From Anthopleura xanthogrammica (Eukaryota; Cnidaria; Anthozoa; Actiniaria; Actiniidae): 64,000 bases of DNA. Under the pieces are notes generated by a model that saw only the letters and a list, made by a program, of their open reading frames with translations, made no database searches and was not told the DNA's origin. Of this stretch, positions 56,048-64,000 are shown one piece after another (position 1 is the first letter of the stretch; each line of letters begins with the position of its first letter). Position numbers and translations under genes: made by a program. The stretch lies in contig OZ025207.1 of the NCBI GenBank assembly GCA_964019055.1, positions 20,429,617-20,493,616 of the forward strand, in the 5' to 3' direction.

Positions 56048-57106
56048 ATGTCGGAGAATCAAAGCATTTCTGTTGATTGGGCGATCTGTATACTTTGTCA
56101 GCAACAGACAAACGAGTCTTTACAGTGTCCAGCGAATTCTAAAAGGAGTGATGTTGGTGCAGGGTATAGGTCACTTGCCAATAGCATTAGTTCTTTCAAA
56201 GATCTTGACGCAATCCCTTCATTCTTTGATCCTACGAAAGTGGATGACGGGTCGGGAATAGAATGTACTCTGACGAAGCACAAAGCATCCTGGCACAAGT
56301 CTTGTCGAAACAAATTTAATAATACCGAACTCAAGAGAGCTCAAAAACGTAAACTTCAGAGTGAGGAAGAGAAAGAACACACCCCCACAGTCCAGTGAAA
56401 GCTCAAAGATCAAGTACATCTAATATAAAAAGTGTCAATGAAGTATGTTTCTTTTGTGAAAAAAATGACAACACATCAGGCCTTCAAGCTGCATCAACGA
56501 CTGGAATTGACCAAAAAGTCCGCGAATGTGCCTTAGAACTACAGGATGGAAAACTTCTGGCAAAGCTAGCTGCCGGGGATATGGTTGCTTTAGAGGCCAA
56601 GTATCATTTAAATTGTCTTGTTGCGTTGTACAATCGTAGAAGGCAAAGCATGACATCACAGCTTGACGATTCCAAAGAGAAAAAGCTGCAAGGACTTGCC
56701 TTTGCTGCACTAGTGTCTTACATTGACGAATTTTTCGAGTCTAGCAATGCCAATGTCCCAGTTCTCAAGCTGGCAGATCTTGCCAAGTTGTACACAGCAA
56801 AACTTGAAGAGCTTGGAGAATCAACTAGTCGGGTAAACACTACAAGACTGAAAGAGAGAGTTCTTCAAGCATATCCCAGTATCTCAGCTCACACACAGGG
56901 AAGAGATATTCTACTGGTTTTAGATTGTACAATTGGAAATGCTATAAAGGATGCCAGCAATCACGACATCGATGCAGATGGCATGCATTTAGCAAAAGCT
57001 GCCAAAATAGTGCGCAACGAAATCCTTAAGCACCCTCAGTCTTTTAATGGAACATTTCCCTCAGATTGTGAAGATAACTCTATCCCACCATCTTTAAAAG
57101 CTATTA
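56048..57106 (+). CDS. uncharacterised multicopy family gene, 5' part (two Cys/His motifs)
   Basis: From ATG 56048 the frame reads WAICILCQQQTN, then KHKASWHKSCRNKFN, a Cys/His module. After a one-base shift near 56390 a second similar module follows: EVCFFCEKNDNTSGLQ, then AKYHLNCLVALYNRRR. The frame continues through LAFAALVSYIDEFFE to IIGMIMKG, where GTATGATAA near 57107 may be a donor. It seems to continue in the exon at 62819. A 135-codon fragment of the same family lies at 13291. I recognise it only as an abundant invertebrate family. The paired modules suggest zinc and nucleic-acid binding. The frameshift may be decay or a sequencing error. Confidence 0.55.
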
Positions 57107-58282
57107 TAGGTATGATAATGAAAGGTCCATGTTCAGGGCAGAGAGAAATCGAAGAAGTGCATTCAAACCACTCTGGGCTCGCGGGCTCATGGAATACGCG
57201 ATTTAAATGTGTATCTGAAAACAATGAGTTGTCTGTCACCAAGCAACATAAGTCAGATTCTCTGAAGGAAATTCCAATCACCAACGGTTTGTTGAAAATA
57301 AAACATATTTTTTATGGCTTTTCGTTATCGGATGATCACAATTTTCAAGAATTAACACCTACGTTCACCGACCTAAACAATCAACTCAAAAAAATAATAT
57401 GTAAAATCACAAAAAGGGCAAAAAAGCTTTTTTTCAGAAGGCGCTTGTGCTTAATCTCACCTAATCTATGGTTTTGATCAGCTGAATTCCGCACGCAGTC
57501 ACTTATGAAAAATATATTTGTTGTAAATGAATAAAGCATAAATCTGTGAAATTATTCCCAAGAATTTCTTTCTTTCTATTCAAAGATGCTCTCTTGCTTC
57601 TTTCATAAACTTAGACTCAATATTATAAGAGTTATTAAGTAAATTCACACGGTATTTTTCGCTCGAGCTCGGTTCATTTTAGATTCAAGCGACGAAATCC
57701 CGAGGACCCTACGAAAGCTTATAATAAGAACCGACTTTATGATATTCAAAATCAATATTCTTTCGTCCTCTGCTCGAACGATCATCGATTGACAACTGAC
57801 CCAAAGATGAGTCCAAAAAGACCAGCCATGGCGGTACAAGTGCAAGTTGAACTTCCGAACTCTGTTGTTCTGAAAGGAGCCATCGAGCGCGTCGTTATCG
57901 TATTGTTCAAGCGACTGAGAAGCAGAATGAGTATGTTTAACACTAATAAATGTTTTTTTTAAATTCTGAATCGAACAAATTGTAGTATCTTGGTCAAAGG
58001 AAATATTTTGATCGTCTTAGAAATATTGGATCAGCCAGCTTTGAGTTATTAAACTTTTTATTCAACATTCTTCTTCATAGTAAGACATTGCTTGGACTGA
58101 TTCATTCGTAGCCCTTGACCAATAATGTTGTGTTTTTTGAAATCATTCTGGTTATTGATCTTTTTATAGTCATTTTTTTTTTCTTTGATTGTTCTTGAGT
58201 TCCGTAAGATTCAAACCCACAAATGAAAGTGCATGGATTTTCAAAATAACCCTTGTTGGAGCTGACTTTTCGGTGAGGGCTG
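57107..58282. other. intron-like sequence with one possible short exon
   Basis: Open codons persist to 57477 but look unlike the family. ATG 57807 starts a short frame (MSPKRPAMAVQVQVELP) ending near a GTATGTTT donor at about 57929. It could be a 5' exon of the gene at 58283 or unrelated. Confidence 0.35.
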
Positions 58283-60853
58283 ATGGGCCGCAAGAAAACA
58301 AATCAACGATTTGATGTGAATGCCCACAACAAGAAGGTGAAAGAGTTCAAGATACTGAAAGACCAGCTTAAAGGAAAACGTGTACAAGTTCGGAGACTTC
58401 AAGATAAGGTAAAGGTTGACTAATAAACTAGCATCTACTACAGCACAAACTGTAGATATTTTTCATTCGTTGTTAGATTCTTTTCCTCTCTAATCACATA
58501 ATTATATAATTTCACACATGTGCATCTGACTACCTGCTACATAAGCTTATAATAAGAGATTGAGTGGGTTAACTCATGAATGTTAATTTGATTATATTTG
58601 CAGATCAAACAATTGAAGAGTCAACTTCAAGTAAAAAGGTCTTCCACTGTCATTAAGTATTTAACTTTAAAAAAGAAAAATACTAGGCAACACAAGCCAT
58701 CTGAGATAAATGATGCTGGAAAATTAGATTTGCCCGAAAGACGGTCAGAAGAGAGAATTTTAGAAACTCTTGAGTGTGCATCAGTAATTCATGGGGCAAC
58801 TGAACAAAATAAAAAGCCAGCATTAGATGGTATGTGGTGCACAGTAATGGCAAATGCTTCACCTCAGCAATTATCATCATATTTAGAAAAAACACCTAAA
58901 ATTAAGAAATCATTACCAGCATTTGTAAAAAAGAATATCAAACAGTTTGAGAAGAGTGACAGAAATGCTGCCCGTAGCTTGAATGTATTATACAGTGGTG
59001 GGTTAATTAGCAAGAATAAATACAAGCAAATAAGGAGTGCTTCTACCCTGCTTACTAATAGTTCAAATAACAAAAACTTGATTAGTAAGAGTGCTATTCA
59101 ATTTATGGATGGTGTAGCTATTCCAAAGATTTTGCCATATGATAAGTTGATGAGCTATGTTAATAATCTAGACATAGGAGAATTAAATGATATGTCTGTT
59201 TTTTGCCACAACTTGGGTGATGACAATCAGGTTGATGGAAAGTACAGAGACCTTGAAGATCTAGTTATGAGAATGGCAAGGATGTATCTTACTATTGAGA
59301 AAAAATTTTTCAAACCAGAAAGTTCACTTCTTAATTGGTTTGGAGAACAAAAGGGTTCTTTTAAAGTTGCTATTGGTGCTGACGGTGCACCTTTTGGCAA
59401 GGAATCAGAGGCAACAGCTTGGCTTGTTAGTTTTTTAAATGTAGGTAACCGTGTTGCTTCTTGTAATGACAACTTCCTACTTTGTGGTGCCAACTGCAAG
59501 GAAGATCATATTGCAATGGTCAGATATGCCTCACACGTAGTCAGTGAAATCACTACAATTGAGGCAAAAGTCTACACTTTTGAGAATACAACAGTTACTT
59601 TTTCTTTTGAGCTGTTGCCATCTGATATGAAGTGGATAGCATTTTATAGCGGTGAACTGAATAATGCAGCCTATTATTTCTCATCCTTTGCTAATGTAAA
59701 TGATAAAAACAAGGGCAAACTAGGAAGCTCTCTAGGAACTAGTCCTGAAGATACTTGGAGGCCATGGAGGTATAATGATAGGATAAATGTAGCAAATAGT
59801 GTAAGAGAATTCAAAGAGGAGTTAGACCAGAGCAAGTTGGCTGATTCGACTAAACGGAACAAAGTGTTACAGTTTATCAGAGACAAAGAGTCACGCCAAG
59901 AAAATATCCCAATTTTAGGCAGACTAGTAAATAAGGCTTTTGCAGAGCCATTACATAATTGTAATAATGCATGGCAACATTTCAACAAACATCTTTTAAA
60001 CACAGTGCTAGATTTTTCAAATATACCTAAAGGTATAAATGATATAACAGACCTGAAAGAAGATTGTCCTTTTCTTATTTATATGAATGCAATTAAAAAT
60101 AAGGTCAAATGTAACCTGTTATATACTAAACTGAAGAGGTGGTTTCAAAATGGCTATAGCAAATCCTTTGATTACAGGTTCACAGGGAATGAAAGCAGAC
60201 TTTTCTGTCATAACTTTATGTTCATTATTGAAGCTGTTGCAAATCACCCCAATGTAACCCAAAGGGTTCTTTTGAAACTCCATGCACTGGCATTTGTGGG
60301 CTTGAACCTTAGGGATGCAGTTTCATTGTTCTCCAGACAAACTCCCACCCCAAGTTATGTAGCTGATTTGAAAAAAGTTTGTACTATGTATTACAATGCT
60401 TGCTCAATGTTCCTAAACTCTGTAACACCTACTGTATGGACTATTGGTCATGCTATTCCATACCATGCAGAAATCATAAAGAGAAAATTCAACTTGGGAT
60501 TGGGTATAAACACTATGCAAGGGAGGGAGGCAAAGCATATTAAAATAAAAAAATATGCAGAGCATTCTTTGCCATCTAACCGATGGGGTCTTGTCTTCAG
60601 ACATGATCATATTAGCACATTTTATCTCAGGGAAAATGATCCACTTGCTAGTATGTATAAGCACACAGATGTTAGCTATGTCCCAAAGTACTGCACGGAA
60701 AGCAATGAATATTGCTACTGTGGCTTGCCAAAACAGACTGTTCAACAACATTGTCTGTTTTGCGCTCATGCTTTGAGGGGGGCAATCTCAAGAAGTGCTG
60801 AGCAGTGCAAGTTAGATCTGCAAATTTGTCAACTTCTTAGTGTTACTGAATAA
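58283..60853 (+). CDS. intact 791-aa DDE-like transposase of an unnamed family
   Basis: Exon 1 is 58283-58408 (MGRKKTNQRFDVNAHNKKV, a basic coiled coil) and exon 2 is 58604-60853, in phase. Candidate catalytic residues are IGADGAPFGK (Asp302), LLPSDMKW (Asp383), TIGHAIPYHAEI (His658-x4-His663) and MQGREAKHIK (Glu684, 21 after the second His). This is the spacing of RAG/Transib/CACTA-like enzymes. The usual C-x2-C after the second Asp is absent (SSFA at that spot). A Cys/His tail reads CYCGLPKQTVQQHCLFC. The protein belongs to an abundant cnidarian repeat family that I know by its blocks but not by a superfamily name. It has no lesions. Confidence 0.7.
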
Positions 60854-61020
60854 CTACTTACATATTCTTTGAAGGCATTTTGCTGCTTACAATGTACATT
60901 TCTGTACACTTTTTAAACCATTTATCTTACCCATAGTGAAAGAATAAAAAACAAAAAGAAAAAAAAGTATTTCTGATGAAGCTTTGTGTTATTTGTTTGT
61001 AAACATAGTAAGTAGTTTAT

Positions 61021-61135
61021 TAGAATGATTATTTTTGCCAATGAAATAGGCAAATACCTGGGCCTCTTCTTTTTTCATGACTAATAAGATAAAGAACATT
61101 TGTCTCTATTTCACTAGCCAAGTATAATCATTCTA
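61021..61135. repeat. MITE-like palindrome, 115 bp
   Basis: TAGAATGATTAT at 61021 pairs with ATAATCATTCTA ending at 61135; imperfect pairing continues inward (gaaatag/ctatttc). Confidence 0.75.
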
Positions 61136-61204
61136 GTATAATGAACAGATAAGTATAAGTTAAGATAGAGAACTTAGATACAAACATGGGTAGTTTAATT
61201 TAGG

Positions 61205-61612
61205 TATTTTAGATATACCAGCCCAGGGTTACCAATCCCTAGGGAGTAGTGATAGAGTGATTTTCATATGACTGTGAAAGAATATAGACCATTTAGTTTG
61301 TACTAGTTGATAAAGACAAAAGAAAATCATTGGTTTAAAGTTTACTATTTTCAAGTATTTGTTTGCCTATTCTTTCACGGTCATATGAAAGTCACTCTAG
61401 TGTAGATAGTTTAGACTAGATTAGATATACTACGAGCTGGGGTAACCAATCCCTGGGGAGTAGTGATAGTGTAGATAGTTTAGACCAGATTAGATATACT
61501 ACAAGCTGGGGTAACCAATCCCTGGGGAGTAGTGATAGTGTAGATAGTTTAGACTAGATTAGATATATTACAAGCTGGGATAACCAATCCCTGGGGAGTA
61601 GTAATAGTGTAA
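61205..61612 (+). repeat. about 70-bp tandem array, 4 copies, split by a MITE
   Basis: Unit: agattagatatactac, then agctggggtaaccaatccct and ggggagtagtgatagtg. The first, most divergent copy (61205-61252) is separated from the other three (61402-61612) by the inserted MITE. Confidence 0.8.
61253..61399. repeat. MITE, 147 bp, inserted in the tandem array
   Basis: The ends TAGAGTGATTTTCATATGAC and the matching complement (gtcatatgaaagtcactcta) form arms of about 32 bp, continuing through tgtgaaagaata. Confidence 0.85.
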
Positions 61613-62082
61613 TGCACTAGTCAGTGGAATCCCCCACCCCTAACAACCCGGGGAATACGGGGCATTAGCAGGGATATAGCGGGGTATTGGATGGACATTA
61701 GATCACAAGTGCATAAACAGTTTAGATTACACTTGTGTAAGGGAAGGTAAATTTTTTCTTTGATCTGATGTAACTACATTTTGCCTATTGTATATATTAA
61801 AGGGCCCTATTAAATAATAGCATCTCAGTTTGCTCTTTTTCTCTCGTGTCTTTTACTTCAAAATACAAAATATATAAATTGACCAACAAATATATGAAAG
61901 ATTATTTATACCCAACATACAATCATGAAAATCAGAGCAGAATTACAAAATTTAAATATCCATCACTGGGTATTTATAATGTCAACGTTCACAAATACAG
62001 TAAGAAAATGTCTTTAAGCAAATTATCAAGGCGAAGGAAAATTATAGCTAGATGTTAACTTTCACAACAAAAGTAAAGAAAA

Positions 62083-62691
62083 TTATATATGCTGAGGGAT
62101 ACCATATTCATTCCACGCACCATAATAAAAAGAAATTGAAATCAATTCCTTCGTAAACGAATAAATGATTTGAAATGGACGGTCTTGTCTACAGTTGAGA
62201 GCTACATAATCTTTGTTTCTGATTAGCTTGCACATAGAGCGTGGTGATTCCGCAGTAGGTACCAGCTTGGCATGCTGCATCAGGGCATGTATTTTTTCAT
62301 CAGAGGTGAATGTCATTTTGCATCTTCTTTTCGTTTCTATTACTGAATCTGTCAGCCTCTCACATCTTACTTTTAATACATCAAACACCTCAAATGGTAG
62401 GTTTCTCGAAAATGAAATCTTCCAAGGGTTTCTTCCATTTGGCTTTCCACTCATCCTCCTCAAAGCCGTTGTGTTCCACTGTCTCAGTTCCCGAGTAAGT
62501 ATTTTCGAAGGTTGGGCCAAGAAATACTTCGCTTTTTTCTCACATTCCAGAGTATATTTCTTAAGAACGGCTCTAGTAAGTTCTAAGAGTTCTCTTTTGA
62601 TTTCTAAGGTTTTTTTCCTGTCCCAGATATCACTTTCTTGCTCGAATTCCACCAATGCATAATAAACCTTATCGTAAGCGAGAGCCGCCAT
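62083..62691 (-). CDS. intact 202-aa ORF of unknown function
   Basis: From ATG 62691 (MAALAYDKVYYALVEFEQ) the frame is open to 62083. It is mostly helical and charged in the N-terminal half (RKKTLEIKRELLELTRAVL). A basic middle follows (ALRRMSGKPNGRNPWKI) and the C-terminus is mixed (RSMCKLIRNKDYVALNC). I do not recognise it. It is convergent with the 791-aa gene and lies in the same apparent intron. It may be that element's second protein or a separate small gene. Confidence 0.5.
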   Translation of the reverse strand: MAALAYDKVYYALVEFEQESDIWDRKKTLEIKRELLELTRAVLKKYTLECEKKAKYFLAQPSKILTRELRQWNTTALRRMSGKPNGRNPWKISFSRNLPFEVFDVLKVRCERLTDSVIETKRRCKMTFTSDEKIHALMQHAKLVPTAESPRSMCKLIRNKDYVALNCRQDRPFQIIYSFTKELISISFYYGAWNEYGIPQHI

Positions 62692-62818
62692 CTTGGATTT
62701 TGACAACTAAATTTAGCGGAATAACCGCATACTTAACGCGGGCTCGGCGGAATTTAAAGCGCGGATTTCGAATGGCTGACAGCCCACCGTGAACAAAGCA
62801 ACACGTTCAATCTCACAG

Positions 62819-64000
62819 CTAATTGTCTACAACACCACTCTGCGTCAAAGTAAAGCAAATGCATCAGCTACGCGTCACAGCAGAGAAAGAGAAAGCCCAA
62901 TTCCAATTTATGTTGGTCTCAAGATCCATGGCTTGACAAGAGGGAGAAATCTTATTGACACCCTCTTCAACTTGGGACTTTGTATTTCTTACGACAGAGT
63001 TCTTAGCATTTCTACTGATGTTGCCAATGCTGTATGTGAAAGATTTGAAAGAGATGGCATTGTTTGTCCTCCTGTTCTTCGAAATGGGCTGTTCACTACA
63101 GCTGGTTACGACAATATCGATCACAATCCAAGCTCGACAACCTCACGTGACTCATTTCACGGGACCGCAATCTCACTTATTCAACACCCAACCTGTAATG
63201 TTCCTGGTACAATCCGTGAAATAAATGTTATAGATGGATCTCCCCGGCATGAAAGAAAAATTGCATCATTGCCACCACAATTCACTGATGTACAACCATT
63301 AGTTTTGCCAAAAGAAGATTTATTTGCACCACCACTTAGAGTGGTTGAGGCTTTCAGTGACATGGAACCTAATGGATACGAGAAAGAGAAAGAATGGCTT
63401 GATAACGCTTCTGCCCTTTACGAAAAAGAGATCCTAGATGCAAGTGATAACCTTACATGGGCAGCATTTCACGCATCTAAACAGCCCCCAACAAAACCTG
63501 AGCCTGCTGTTACCGCATTGATGCCGATGTTTCAGGAGTCTGCACATTCAGCACCTATGGTTCGACATGGTATGGATATTGTCCATTCTGCTGTACAGCT
63601 TGTAAACCCTGGACAAGTTCCTGTCATAGCAATGGACCAACCTCTCTTTGCCCTTGGGAAACAAATTCAGTGGAAATGGCAGCATATTTATGGAGAAGAC
63701 AAATTTGTCATCATGTTTGGTGGTTTACATATTGAGCTGGCTACACTAAGAGCACTGGGCAAATGGCTGGACAAGAGTGGATGGACAACGGTACTGACGA
63801 ATGCTGGTATCGCATCTCCAGGCGTGGTAGACTCTTTTGTTGGTGCAAGTCATATAGCAAGAACAAGGAGAGCACATATCGTAACTTCTACAGCCCTGCA
63901 CATCCTCCAACAGCGTGCTTACACTGTATACCTCGACACAACAGATGAAGAAATTCCACTTTCGTTTACAAGATGGAAAGATGAACAATCTTCTAAGTAC
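62819..64000 (+). CDS. uncharacterised multicopy family gene, 3' part, runs off the window
   Basis: An acceptor (tctcacag, 62811-62818) opens a frame of about 394 codons with no stop up to the window edge. Conserved blocks: SREREPIPIYV-type start (RHSRERESPIPIYVGLKIHG), LIDTLFNLGLCISYDRVL, GLFTTAGYDNIDHNPSSTTS and SFHGTAISLIQH, later IQWKWQHIYGEDKFVIMFGG and LHIELATLRALGKWLDKSGW. It follows on from the 56.0-57.1 kb part: the fragment at 13291 has the two parts joined. Function unknown. The Asp/His-rich middle (DNIDHN, FHG) could be metal-binding. The 791-aa gene and the 202-aa ORF lie in the 5.7-kb intron. Confidence 0.65.

Larger units (their letters stand above)
60854..62082. other. repeat-rich spacer
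   Basis: Contains two MITE-like palindromes and a tandem array, listed separately. No gene. Confidence 0.6.

Overview
The window is eukaryotic, AT-rich, intron-bearing DNA. The mix of mobile families fits an invertebrate metazoan, most likely a cnidarian: a Ngaro-type tyrosine-recombinase retrotransposon with an SGNH ORF, an ISL2EU-type element, a Kolobok-type element with a P2X7-like gene, RAG1-like and CACTA-like DDE genes, and several palindromic MITEs. That assignment is inference from family composition; there is no rRNA or mitochondrial marker here. I saw no tRNA, rRNA or CRISPR. Almost everything recognisable is a mobile element, a relic of one, or a multicopy family of unknown function.

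Layout. 1-4.5 kb: a decayed UIM-HECT ubiquitin-ligase-like gene, a MITE and a Crypton/QRICH1-like fragment. 4.56-8.52 kb: a TA-flanked Tc1/mariner-superfamily element (DD38E) with 171-bp inverted repeats and two genes. 8.7-20.6 kb: a graveyard of LINE 3' ends, a TM/RING-like gene pair, an IS630-like fragment, a degenerate RAG1-like transposase gene, a chromodomain fragment, a possible solo LTR and a C76-like peptidase fragment. 21.0-22.5 kb: the 5' part of a MULE-like gene. 22.69-34.23 kb: an ISL2EU-type transposon (OTU-SAP-SWIM-YqaJ gene and a convergent THAP-DDE transposase) split by a nearly whole 6.67-kb Ngaro element with A1-B1-A2-B2 split repeats. 36.4-41.9 kb: a degenerate multi-exon CACTA/TNP2-like gene on the minus strand.

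42.7-54.6 kb is the most interesting part, a three-level nest. A plus-strand host gene carries, in an intron, a 10.5-kb Kolobok-type element with TTAA at both ends. That element has an intact P2X7-domain gene and a 12-exon THAP-transposase gene. Exon 4 of the transposase gene is in turn interrupted at a TA by a 4.1-kb unit. This unit is bounded by two apparently identical, directly repeated 184-bp palindromes. It carries an intact DD34E transposase and a CRESS-DNA-type Rep (HUH endonuclease plus SF3 helicase) gene. 55.3-64 kb: an uncharacterised multicopy family gene runs off the right edge, with an intact 791-aa DDE-like gene and a 202-aa ORF sitting in its apparent intron.

Three unrelated-looking families (RAG1-like, CACTA-like, and the 791-aa gene in part) share the D...C2C...H-H...E geometry of RAG/Transib-type RNase H transposases.
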